Made by a program: the position numbers and the translations under genes. A stretch of 64,000 nucleotides of DNA from Viscum album (taxonomy: Eukaryota; Streptophyta; Magnoliopsida; Santalales; Viscaceae): positions 945,239,195 through 945,303,194 of the forward strand of contig OY728120.1 of assembly GCA_963277665.1 (NCBI GenBank), written 5' to 3'. Below are positions 1 to 10,187 of this stretch, piece after piece (position 1 is the first letter of the stretch; each line of letters starts with the position of its first letter). The notes below the pieces were generated by a model. It was not told the origin of the DNA and made no database searches. It saw nothing but the letters and a program-made list of their open reading frames with translations.

Positions 1-632
1 TTGAGATTGTGTGGAACCAAGAAAAGTGACACTATAGTAGGTTAATGTTTTTTGAAAATATATAGTTTAGATAAAGATTAACCATAATATGGTTCTGATA
101 CTGAGGTAGTGATTTTGAAATAAGATATGATTGATTTGGATAAATTATATTGGATATTCGTGACTACCTTGAAACTGATTAATGATTTGTATATTCTATC
201 ATTTTTAGAGTTTACAACATTTTTGGATAGAAGGAGTATATCCAGTATTCTATAAGGAATAAGGGAACATGAGTGTAATAAATAAGGTTTTATGGTAATA
301 CAGGTTGTTACTGTGTTTTAAAAGAATACACGATGAAGGTATTCACATGTTATTATGTGATAAAAAGGATCTTTATTATGTTTACCTTCATTATAAATTT
401 TGGACTGTGAGTTTGGACAGATGTATTTTGGATAAGTCTAAAGGGTGGAATTGATTAAGTTTGACACTGGATATTATTATTATGGTTAAAAAAATTCATA
501 TGATTTTTTTGGATTGTTATAAAAAGTACAACATGGAGGTCGGGCGACAACCCGTCACGTCAGGCAAGGTTGCGAGACATAAACATGTAACTGAAGGGTG
601 ACAAGGGTTCATCACCTACCACTGGCCTACTT
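1..632 (+). repeat. Family B internal region, 3' part (unit 0)
   Basis: Base 1 aligns with about base 2098 of the next unit and about 8940 of the third, for example the shared GAGATTGTGTGGAA near each start. The match continues through the GC-richer block at 540-630. After 632 the sequence jumps directly into the last third of a kilobase of an LTR. About 0.6 kb of internal 3' end and about 4.1 kb of LTR are therefore missing compared with units 1 and 2. Confidence 0.8.
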
Positions 633-640
633 GATGTCTG
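521..640 (-). ncRNA. Antisense Pol III-like module (unit 0, decayed)
   Basis: Read on the minus strand, an A-box-like TAGGCCAGTGG (619-629) is followed after 33 nt by a decayed B box (575-585) and 49 nt later by a T run (521-525). The spacings match the better copies at 9458-9576 and 57473-57595. This copy has lost B-box bases and is unlikely to be active. Confidence 0.35.
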
Positions 641-966
641 GTTTTATTCTTATTTATGAATGTTTCTGCTATATTATTATCCTTACTGAGCATTTCAGCT
701 CACCCCTTTCTTTGTTTTATTTTTCACAGGGTGTGAAGAAGTATATTATGACTGACCTAGAGGGATAATCTAAGGGATATTATTATGATAAATGGATACA
801 ATTTTGTTGTTGTTTTTCATTTTATAATTAAATGTAACTTTCATGTATGTAATCTATTTTCCAAGACTGCTAAACTGATCGGTCTTTCGGGACATGATTC
901 CTTGTTATCATGCCAATATATTAAAATAATGAACCGATTATGGGTAACTGGGGTCAATGCATTAAT
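634..966 (+). repeat. Family B LTR, 3' fragment only
   Basis: Aligns with 7486-7811, the end of the complete LTR. It includes the CTTACTGAGC...CACCCCTTTC block and the pyrimidine-rich stretch ending CACAG at 729. The end GCATTAAT is decayed from GCATTACA. A primer-binding site follows directly. Confidence 0.8.
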
Positions 967-968
967 GT

Positions 969-979
969 TGGTGTCAGAG
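969..979 (+). other. Primer-binding site, initiator-Met type
   Basis: TGGTGTCAGAG differs by one base from TGGTATCAGAG, the complement of the plant initiator-Met tRNA 3' end. It lies two bases after the LTR end, the same spacing as at 7814 and 55561. Confidence 0.75.
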
Positions 980-1112
980 AATGTTTAGAAACAACCTTGG
1001 TAATAGATTTATAAAAACTCTAATTAGAGAACGTTACCCAAAGATAGTCATTGAGGATTAGTATAGAAGAACATCCTAGAATTTTGGTAATGTGGATATT
1101 TTTTGTATTCTC

Positions 1113-1290
1113 CAATCAATACATCCATGTCTAGTTATGAGCTAGTAGAGGTGGTTCTTACACCGATGTACATAGGTGTGAAAACTCCGACATGGAGTTT
1201 CAGGCTTGACCCAAGGTATCCTGGTACACGACAACGGGCCATGCTGCAATCATAGTTATGACACTCCCGGGGGATATGCATAGGATAATT
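1113..1290 (+). other. Conserved untranslated leader of unit 1
   Basis: This stretch between primer site and gag start is unusually well kept among units 1, 2 and element A. Shared pieces include ATGAGC(A/T)GGTAGAG, the small hairpin CTCC-gacat-GGAG and ACTCCCGGGGGATATGC. Position and conservation fit a packaging or dimerisation leader, but that is inference. Confidence 0.45.
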
Positions 1291-1465
1291 AACATTTTCA
1301 TTACAAGAAATTATGAAGGATTTATAAGGTAATACTTCCTCAAAGAAAACATTTTATGATTATATATTATATGCCTAATCTTTTCAATTTATGTTAAGTA
1401 TTTTACATGTTTTAATTTGTCATTGAGATTCATAACCAAAACTAGTGTATGTAGTTGTTTAGAAA

Positions 1466-1985
1466 TGGAGCCTATTAGAAGGATTGAGAATTCCAGCAAT
1501 ACAAATGATTTAAAGATTAAGAAGTATCATATATTTCATGGTATTAAGCCAACATTTAAAAGGGAAATAGTCTCCCACATATTCTAATCATATGAAGAAA
1601 TAATATCATGTGTTAATAAGATAAGTAAAGAATTATATGAGTGTTGTGTATTTGAAGGGATGTAAGATAAGAAAAGGATGTAAGAGAGAAATATAGATAA
1701 AGGAATGTGGGGAAAGAAGGATTTTCACATATGTGATAACTATGGAAAAATCACCATGGTGAATGCTTGAAGGGAATGTGAGTTTTTTATAAGTGTGGAG
1801 AAAAAGGACACTAAGTGCGTGATTTCATGGGTAAGAAAAATGTTTCAAATGTACAATGCTTAATCTTTAAGGAGTTGGGACACTACATGGAGCAATGTCC
1901 AAATCATCAGAGTATGCCCCAAATACTGCTATTGGATAATAATCAAGTTATGATACTACCGAAGATGAAGAGGAATGATTAGAGT
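1466..1985 (+). pseudogene. gag remnant, capsid deleted (unit 1)
   Basis: Starts with the same ATGG(A/T)GCCTA start as element A's gag at 56059. After about 40 bases it jumps to sequence equivalent to about 56660, so roughly 0.55 kb coding most of the capsid is missing. The zinc-knuckle tail remains readable in pieces: a KCGEKGH box near 1790-1810, and near 1856-1910 a second box in which one cysteine has become phenylalanine and which ends QCPNH. Stops and frameshifts are frequent. Family knowledge: gag packages element RNA in cytoplasmic particles. This copy cannot make a functional Gag. Confidence 0.7.
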
Positions 1986-2396
1986 TCTTATGTTGTAAAA
2001 ATATTGTGTCATTTGTGTGTTATATTAATGATGTACATGTTATAAGAATTATGGATTATATAAGGATTATACTACAGTAATATTTCATTAAAGACTAGAG
2101 ATTGTGTGGAATCAAGAAAAGTGAATCAATATCAGGTTAATTTTTTTGGAAAATATGAAGTTTAGAGAAAGATAAAACATAATATGTTTATGATACTGAG
2201 ACATTGATTTTGGAATAACATATGATTGATTTGTATAAATTAGATTGGATATTATTTAATACCTTGAAACTAATTAATGATTTGTATATTCAATCATTTT
2301 TGGAGTTTACAACATTTTTGGATAGAAGGATTATATGAAGTATTTTATTTGGAATAAGGAAGCATGAATGTAATCAATAAGTTTTTATGGTAATTC

Positions 2397-2618
2397 ATGA
2401 TGTTACCTTGTTTTAAAATAATTCATGATGAAGGTATTCACATGTTATTACGGGGTAAAAAGGATCTTCATTATGTTTACCTTCGTGATAAAATATGGAG
2501 TGTGAGTTTGGATAGAAGTATTTTGGATATGTCTAAAGGATGGAATCCATTATATTTGACATTGAATACTATTGTTAAGGTTAAAAAATTTCCAATGATT
2601 ATTTTTGGATTGTTATAA
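2397..2618 (+). CDS. Unrecognised 73-codon ORF in family B internal region
   Basis: I do not recognise this protein. It lies between the gag tail and the Pol III-like module, in a segment of about 400 bases that family B has and element A mostly lacks. The same reading is visible in unit 0 near 320-500 (one stop at 451-453) and unit 2 near 9240-9430 (several stops). The peptide IHDEGIHMLL is kept in all three. No domain, signal peptide or membrane segment is evident. It may be a small family-specific ORF, a decayed captured fragment or chance. Confidence 0.2.
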   Translation: MMLPCFKIIHDEGIHMLLRGKKDLHYVYLRDKIWSVSLDRSILDMSKGWNPLYLTLNTIVKVKKFPMIIFGLL

Positions 2619-2735
2619 AAAGTACAACCCGGAGGTCGGGCGACAACTCATCGTGTCCGGCAAGGCTTCGAGACATGAACCTGTAATCGAAGGGCGACAA
2701 GGGTGCATCACCTTCAATTGTCCTGTGTGATTTTA
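2617..2735 (-). ncRNA. Antisense Pol III-like module (unit 1)
   Basis: On the minus strand: degraded A box (2715-2725), 33-nt gap, B-box-like GGTTCATGTCT (2671-2681), 49-nt gap, then TTTTT (2617-2621). The layout equals the other three copies. Here the A box is the weaker element. Confidence 0.4.
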
Positions 2736-3324
2736 TGGTTTGTATAATAGAGTTTTTTTAAGTAGTCTAACAAATGAATTATAAATTTATTATTTTTGGA
2801 ACCCTATTTGATTAGGATCAATGGAATAATTTTTATTTCTATTGTCTTTTGAATTGAAAGATGAGTTTGCGGTAGGAATTAGTTTAAGGATGAAACTATA
2901 CTTTTTAAGTATATATATGTATTCCTCTTATTAATTGAATAAATTAATTCTTAAACTTTAGGGAAGCGATATTAAAAACAAAAATGTGTTACCCTAATAC
3001 AATATTTTTTTTTTGAACTAATGATATTTTACATCATCTTATATTGACGGCTTTCTAGCCTTCAAATTTTACTTGTTTGTGATTGAAAACCTTAATCACT
3101 CAAACTAAATATTTACGTTTTTTCTCCAATTATGTGTCTCTAATTTCCACCAATGTTCTCTTAATCAATATCATAATTTGGTGGTGAATTTTCATTTCCC
3201 ATTCCATCTAATTAAGACTAAATTTTATTAACCCAATGTCCGATGGAGGTTTTCCACATAGAGATTTTTATTTTTAACCATTTATTTTTGAAGAAATTTT
3301 CAAATTTCAAGGACACAATTTATT

Positions 3325-3338
3325 GAAGGAGGGGAGAA
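3325..3338 (+). other. Polypurine tract (second-strand primer)
   Basis: GAAGGAGGGGAGAA lies immediately before the TGTAACACC start of the LTR. It is purine-only and repeated with slight changes at 10174-10187 and 58177-58190. Confidence 0.85.
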
Positions 3339-5418
3339 TGTAACACCATAAGATTTCATAGTACGTTATCTCATAAAAGTAATTCAGTAGCTTGTGATGC
3401 ACGCAATACTTAGTTCGAGTGCACCACAACTAATCAAATAAGCCCTTCAAAAAGCAGTTTTGAATAGTATTAACTGCATTCTGAAATATTATATACGCTA
3501 TATAATCTTAACATCTATATTATATGTTTCTTAGACATAATATAAGAACAAATTCAGTTTTTTCAGATAAAAGAAGTATTTTTCAAAAAAAGTAATTTTA
3601 CGACCTTTTAATGGCGAACCCTTTTTTTAAAACTAATATTTTACAATTTTATATATTCAATTTAATGAAATTAAATTCTTCTTTATAATTGGGACATAAA
3701 AATTTAGTTTGGATAGATTTTTGGTACTTTTCTCATAACTTTCATATTTTGATGAATAGTGAAAAATACTATATTTTAATTGAAAACAAATTTTTTAATA
3801 AAAATAATTATAGTGTTAAATAATGAATTTTAATGGTTTTGAAGTATAATTAGATTATTTTTTATCATTTAATAAAATTTAGGTCATTATAACTAATTTC
3901 ACATTTAAATTTGACATAAACACATGTCAATATTTTGATAGTTTTTACTTTTTAAAAACTCCCTTTTTGGTTTTGGCAATGGGAATTAATTTTAAATTAA
4001 TAAATGAAAATTATATGTTTTTAATTTGGTAAGATATACTTGATTTTTGTATTGGTATTATCAAATTTATCTTAGGGTTATTTTTTGGTATTTTTCTGAA
4101 AACGTTCAGTTTTGGATGAATAATAAAAAACACTACGTTATTATTTAAAATCGACTTTTTTATTTTAATTATTATTTATTTTATTTTAATTTATTTTAAG
4201 TCAAAATAGATATATAATACCTATATAAGTTCAATGTAATTCATTGAAGTCATTTTATAATAAAATTAGATTTATAAATTTTATTGAACTTTTTAACCTC
4301 TTCTACCCACCTTCAAGGCATGTTGGAAAATTTGGATAAAAAATAATTGTACCACTTCTCTGAGTTGGATTTCAGAAATCTCAAAGACACATTTGACATT
4401 AGTATATAAAATTTGGTTCAATAACATGAAAATAATTTTTTTTGAACGGTTCCTTTTTCATTTTATTTACCACGGTCAAAACAAAATAGGGTAATTAAGG
4501 GTAAAAATGATATTATACTTACCCTAACACATATCCTAATTCTGTTGGATAAGTGTAATTCGATAAAATTAAACCTTAGGGATAAAACATGATCCTTTTG
4601 GTCCACTTGAATTTGATTATGACATTTATTATTATTTTATTTAAATAAGAGACAAAAGTCTTAAATTCAATGTTTAATAACTAAACCATTTTTAATATAG
4701 GGTTATACATAAGATAAATTTGACTATAAATATTCATTAGAAAGATAAAAATACTTTATATATAATTTTATTTTATTTATAATTTTTATACATTAAATAG
4801 TGGAATTTATTTATGACATAATGATGATACAGTAATTACCTTATTAATGAAATAATCAAATAAATTGTATTATAAATACTAAAATAAATATAATTTCAAA
4901 GTTTTAATGACATAAACTAATTTTATAGGTGAATATGACATGTTAGGGTTGATTAAATGTATTGTTTTATAAGTAATAAAGTATTTATGACTTTTTCAAA
5001 AACAAAATAACAAATATTGTCAAAATTAACATAAATTATGTGTTTTTAAAAATACTCTATTATTTGTTGAAATAATATTCCTAAAAATATAAGGTTCAAC
5101 AAAAAGGAATAAATAATATTATATATGTCATTAAAGAACCACTTGAGGTTCTCTTGGATGTTTATAGTAAGTTTAATAACCATATAGTGTAAGAATACAA
5201 GAAGACACGGTCAAAGTTAAACTATTTTACTAAGAGTTAAATCTAAAATATAAGGTTAAAATGGTAACCTAAACATGTATACAAACTATTGGTTGAGAGT
5301 TTTTACACTCATACCTTCCTTAGACTCTAAATAAATAATTTTGGAGCCATTTAAACAGACATTTATTTTATTATAAAATAATATTTCAAGCTTTTCCTAA
5401 AGTGACCCTCACCTCTCT

Positions 5419-5426
5419 TATAAAAG
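5419..5426 (+). promoter_or_regulatory. LTR core promoter TATA box
   Basis: TATAAAAG within CTCTTATAAAAGG, conserved at the equivalent place in all four complete A/B LTRs (12271, 53375, 59544). A C-rich stretch follows, as in many plant LTR start regions. The exact start site is not determined. Confidence 0.7.
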
Positions 5427-5769
5427 GGTACATACACTTCTCTTACTTTCACACCACCAAATCCATTTGGATCGGCCAACCCCTACCCAAATAATCTCTC
5501 AACTATCCTCCCGAAAATCTGTAGGACTTAATTTGATCATAAATCCAACCTAAAGATCCCTTTTGTTCAATACAAAATGAAACAGCTGAAGAAGAGGTAA
5601 TAATTTCACCACCCTCTTTCATGTTCTTTTGTTCTTCCAATTCATCTTTCATTGTTGTTTCCTTACCAAAATAATAACTACAGTACATCATATATACTAT
5701 GATTTATTATAAATATGTTACAACCATATTAATTATTCTATCCATCCTATAAATGAAAAGTCACCACAC

Positions 5770-6216
5770 GTGCGTACGTACGGCTTACCGTCTACACGTC
5801 ATAGTATCGTTTGTTATTCAAACTCTTAATTATTTAGATGGGTATAATAATGAGTATAACTGAAGTAAATAATAAATATAACATTTTAATGATTCTTTAT
5901 ATAATATATACCATCCAATTACATACTATTTCACCATCAATATAATGATATTGTCTCTCTTGCGTACGTATGGATTACCATATTCACGACGCGACGATAT
6001 TCATTCCCATGTTCACCATTCAATGATGATTATAAAAATATATATTACTAATAAGTATGTAATATATGACATAATAATGCCATTGTAGATACATAAATAC
6101 ATACATATATATATATGTACTTACATATATCTTATTCACTTACATCTGTTCAATATGATATGGAAACAGAAACAACGTTTATGCATACGTACGGCCTACC
6201 CTCTCTATAAACGGTG
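5770..6216 (+). repeat. Three spaced GCGTACGTACGG hairpin motifs (LTR2)
   Basis: Copies lie at about 5770-5803, 5961-5997 and 6182-6216. Each reads roughly GCGTACGTACGG-N-TTACCGT and can fold as a 4-bp stem with a 4-base loop: ACGG/CCGT at 5780-5791, ATGG/CCAT at 5970-5981, and imperfect in the third. The motifs are CpG-rich within otherwise CpG-poor DNA. Function unknown. Confidence 0.6.
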
Positions 6217-7185
6217 CCTTAAATTTCATATATCTATAAATTATAAATCTTTATATTCTAAATATATTATATATATAAATCATGTTTTAAATTGTGGAGT
6301 TATTTAAATCAAGATCTTAATGATATGATTAAGAATAACAAGTTAAAACACGTACGATAAAGAAAGCGATTATTACCCAATATGTTAATTTTACATGGAA
6401 ATATTTATTAAATGGGTAGTATAAAGTCATAAGTAAATCATGTATGATGTAATAAATATGAATATGGTTCGGGTATAATTTAGTAACCTAATATGTTCAT
6501 TATACATGAGGTTAAATGTGCCCTTGACCAATGGAAAGTGCAAGATAAGGGTTAATTCCTCAATCTCATTGTTATTTGAGATTGTTTATGGGTAAGATTT
6601 TACTCTGACCTATTTATTATCCATGTCCATGTTTCATTAAATGGTTTTATAAGGGATTATTTTTAAGGGAATATTTTATTAAAAAATCATTTTAAATGTT
6701 TTAAATATTTATTCTTCTAAATCATTCCAATTAATTTCCATGGTTTCAAAATGGTTTTTAATGATTTATTTATATGGACATGAATGTTTTTAAAATGTTA
6801 ATTCCATTCAAAAGTTTCAATGTGGTTTGTAAAACATTGATTCAATAATTTCTCTAAATTTCTTCTTTTTTTAAATTGTGTGACTTATAAATGTTTTCAT
6901 GAAAAATGGATATTTCTCTCAAAGATTTTAAAAAATCATTTTCATCTATTTCAACAACCTTTGAAGGATTTTAAACATATTTGAAGTTGATTTATTACGA
7001 TACAAATCTACCATATTGTATTGAAGGTTTTGTGATATGTTTGAATGTGGATCTATCATTTTTATACCATTCATGGATTATGATTAAATTATTGACATTC
7101 CATATGCTATATTTAATACGAATGTTTGTATTTGGTTTAAACCTTTTCATATGAGGAATGAACTGCAATTAGTAGGTGATGGGTG

Positions 7186-7229
7186 GAGCCCGCTATAGCT
7201 CCTCGATGCATCGGTAGGTCTCATGAGAC
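7186..7229 (+). other. Palindrome cluster near LTR 3' end
   Basis: Three inverted repeats in a row: GAGC...GCTC (7186-7201), CGATGCATCG (7204-7213) and GTCTCATGAGAC (7218-7229). The block recurs near 14030-14080, 54940-54990 and 61110-61160 with decay. Possible RNA structure or factor-binding site; function unknown. Confidence 0.55.
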
Positions 7230-7813
7230 AAACTAGTTTATTTGAACTAGTCTTTGATAAAATCTTATTTTTAGTCTTGGCAGAAGGTCTTGACTATGTG
7301 GTTATGATATATGGCATTATGTATTCCACCATTATGAAATTGGATATTGATATTACATGTGATTATTCAACTAGTATAATATCCATGTAAATAAGTAAAC
7401 GGCATAATTTGATTTATCTTTTCCATATTATGCTGAAGTTTATGATTATAATGAATTTGTATTAGTTTTATACAATGCCTGAAATGTTTATGTTTATTTA
7501 TGAATGTTTCTGCTATACTGTTATCCTTACTGAGCATTTGATCTCACCCCTTTCTATGTTTTATTTTTTGCAAGGTGTGAAGAATTATATTATGACTGAC
7601 CTGGACAGATAATCTAAGGGATATTATTGTGGTCAATGGAGACAATTTTTTTTCTTGTTTTTCATTTTATAATTATATGTGACATTCATGTATATAATCT
7701 ATTTTCCAAGACTTCTAAACTGGTCGTTCTTTCGGGACTTGATTCCTTGTTAACATGCCAATATATAAAAATAATGCACTGACTCTGGGTAAATGGGGTC
7801 AAAGCATTAAAGT

Positions 7814-7823
7814 TGGTATCAGA
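7814..7823 (+). other. Primer-binding site of unit 2
   Basis: TGGTATCAGA, exact to the plant initiator-Met complement over ten bases, two bases after the LTR end. Confidence 0.8.
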
Positions 7824-7954
7824 AAATGTTTAGCAACAACCTTGGTAATAGATTTATAAAAACTCTAATTAGATAATGTTACCCTAAGATAGTCATTGAG
7901 TATTTGTATAGTAGAACATCCAAGAATTTAGGTAATGTAGAGATTTTTTGTATT

Positions 7955-8130
7955 TTCCAAGCAATACATCCATGTATGGATATGAGCAGGTAGAGGCGGT
8001 TCTGGCACCGACGTACCTAGGTGTGAAAACTCCGACATGGAGTTTCAAGCTTGACCCGGGGTATCCTGGTACACTACAATGGGCCTTGCTGCACTCTTGT
8101 TTACAACACTCCCAGGGGATATGCATAGAA
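7955..8130 (+). other. Conserved untranslated leader of unit 2
   Basis: Aligns closely with 1113-1290 and 55700-55885. The longest open frames here, on both strands, are short and not shared in frame by the other copies. I read it as a structured leader rather than a gene. Confidence 0.45.
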
Positions 8131-8310
8131 TAATTAACATTTTTATTATAAGACATAATGAAGGATTTAGAAGCTAATATTTTCTCAAAAAAACATTTTA
8201 TGATTATATATTATATGCACAATCTTTTCAATTTACGTTATGTATATTAGAAGTTTTAATTATGAATTGTGATTCATAAACTAACATAGTGTATGTCGTT
8301 GTTTTGAAAT

Positions 8311-8835
8311 GGTGCCTACTATAAGGAATGAGAATTCCAGCAATACACGTTATTAAAAGATTAAGAAGGATCATATCATTCATGGTATTAAGAAAACATT
8401 TAAAAGGGAAATAGTCTCCATCATATTCTCATCATATGAAGAAATAATATCATGTGTTAATAAAATAAGTAAATAATTCTATGAGTTCTATGTATTTTAA
8501 GGGAAGTAAGATAAGAAAAGGATGGAAGAGAGAAAGATGGATAAAGGGGAGATGGGAAAGAAGGATTTTCACATATGTGATAACTATGGAAAAATCACCT
8601 TGGTAAATGCATGAAGGGAATGTGAGTTTTTTAATTGTAGAGAAAAAGGACACTAAGTGCGTGATTTCAAGGGTAAGAAAAAGGTTCCGAATGTACAATG
8701 CTTCATCTCCAAGGAGTTGGGACACTACATGAAGCAATGTCCAAATCATTAGAGTATACCGCAAATACTGCTATTGGATAATAATCAAGTTATGATACTA
8801 CCAAAGATGAAGAGGAATTATTAGCACTATTATAT
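8311..8835 (+). pseudogene. gag remnant, capsid deleted (unit 2)
   Basis: Same start, same internal deletion and same zinc-knuckle remnants as unit 1 (1466-1985). The shared junction shows that the deletion predates separation of the two units. Stops and frameshifts make it non-coding. Confidence 0.7.
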
Positions 8836-9457
8836 TCTAAATGTTTTGGGTCATTTGTATATTATATTAATTATTTACATGTTATAAGAATTATGGATTA
8901 TATAAGGATTGTACTGCAGTACTATTTCATTAAAGACTTGAGATTGTGTGGAACCAAGAAAAGTGACTCAATAGCAGGTTAATTTTTTTGGAAAATATAT
9001 AGTTGAGAGAAAGATAAACCATTGTATGGTTCGGATACTAAGATAGTGATTTTGTAATAAGATATGATTTATTTGGATAAATTAGACTGGATATTCTTGA
9101 CTACCATGAAGTTGATTAATGATTTTAATATTCCATCATTTTTGGAGTTTACAACATTTTTGGATAGAACTATTATATCAAGTATTCTATTTTGAATAAG
9201 GGAGCATGAATGTAATCAATAATGTTTTATGGAAATTCATGATTTTACCTTGTTTTAAAATAATTCATGATGAAGGTATTCACATGTTATTACGGGGTAG
9301 AAATGATCTTCATTGTGTTTACCTTCCTTATAAAATTTGGACACTGAGTTTGGATTGAAGTATTTTTTATAAGTCTAAAGGATGGAATTGATTATGTTTT
9401 ACATTGGATAGTATTGTTAAGGGTAAAAAAATCTTATGAATATTTTTGTATTGTTAT

Positions 9458-9576
9458 AAAAATTACAACCCAGAGGTCGGGCGACAACCCGTCACGTCCG
9501 ACAGGACTGCGAGACTTGAACCTGTAACCGAAGGGCGGCAAGGTTGCATCACCTTCCATTGGCCTACGTGATGTTA
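9458..9576 (-). ncRNA. Antisense Pol III-like module (unit 2, best B box)
   Basis: Minus-strand reading: A-box-like TAGGCCAATGG (9556-9566), 33 nt, B-box-like GGTTCAAGTCT (9512-9522), 49 nt, TTTTT (9458-9462). Each box is one base from the Pol III consensus (TRGYNNARNGG; GGTTCRANNCC). A D-arm-like GCC/GGT pairing is possible, but acceptor and T stems pair poorly, so it is not an intact tRNA. A tRNA-derived or SINE-like head captured in the element is the simplest reading. Confidence 0.45.
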
Positions 9577-10173
9577 TGGTTGGACTAATGATGTTTTTTT
9601 AAGTATTATGACAAATGAATTATAAATTTATTATTTTTGGTACCTTATGTGATTAGGATCAGTAGAATAATTTTTATTTCTATTGTCTTTTGGAGTGAAA
9701 GATGAGTTTATGGTAGGAATTAGTTTACGGATGAAACAATAATTTTTAAGTATATATATATATTCCTATTATTATTTGAATAAATTAATTCTTAAACTTT
9801 AGGGAAGGGATTTTAAAAACAAAAAAGTGTTACCCTAATACCATATGTTTTTTTTTTGAACTGATGATATTTTACATCATCTTATAATGATGGCATTGAG
9901 GCCCTCAAATTTACAATTGTTTGTGATTGATGACCTCAATCACTCAATATAAATATTTACATTTTTCTCCCAATTATGTGTCTTTAATTTCCACTAATGT
10001 TCTCCTAATAATGATCATAAATTTTTTGTGACATTTTCATTTCCCATTCCCTCTAATTAAGACTAAATTTTATTCCCCCAATGTCAGATGGGGGTTTTCC
10101 ACTGATGTATTTTTTTATTTTTAAAAATTTATTTTTGAAAAAATAAATTAAAATTTCTAGGAAAAAATTTATT

Positions 10174-10187
10174 GAAGGAGGGTAGAA
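10174..10187 (+). other. Polypurine tract of unit 2
   Basis: GAAGGAGGGTAGAA directly precedes LTR3; it has one transversion relative to the tract at 3325. Confidence 0.8.

Larger units (their letters stand above)
5597..7574 (+). other. Predicted intron inside LTR2
   Basis: AGAG/GTAATA at 5596/5597 is 178 bases after the TATA box. A pyrimidine-rich stretch ends at AG 7573-7574, with a CTTACTGAGC branch-like block about 45 bases upstream. The same pair occurs in LTR3 and both LTRs of element A. This is a prediction from sequence; no transcript evidence is available here. Confidence 0.4.
3339..7811 (+). repeat. Family B complete LTR (LTR2)
   Basis: About 4.47 kb, from TGTAACACC after a polypurine tract to GCATTAAA two bases before a primer site. 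It aligns end to end with 10188-14623, and over its ends and several internal blocks with the 3.5-kb LTRs of element A. U3 is about 2.1 kb, followed by a TATA box at 5419. The rest holds a splice-donor-like site, three hairpin motifs, a palindrome cluster and an acceptor-like site. It serves as the 3' LTR of unit 1 and the 5' LTR of unit 2. Confidence 0.85.

Noticed and set aside
5770..6216. CRISPR-like spaced repeats
   Set aside because: Only three diverged copies with about 200-base spacing, inside a plant LTR.
7948..8133. ORFs on both strands in the leader
   Set aside because: Neither frame is open in the equivalent leaders at 1113-1290 and 55700-55885; conservation is at nucleotide level.
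9458..9576. Intact tRNA gene on the minus strand
   Set aside because: Box A and B are good but acceptor and T stems do not pair adequately and no anticodon arm is clear; described instead as Pol III-like.
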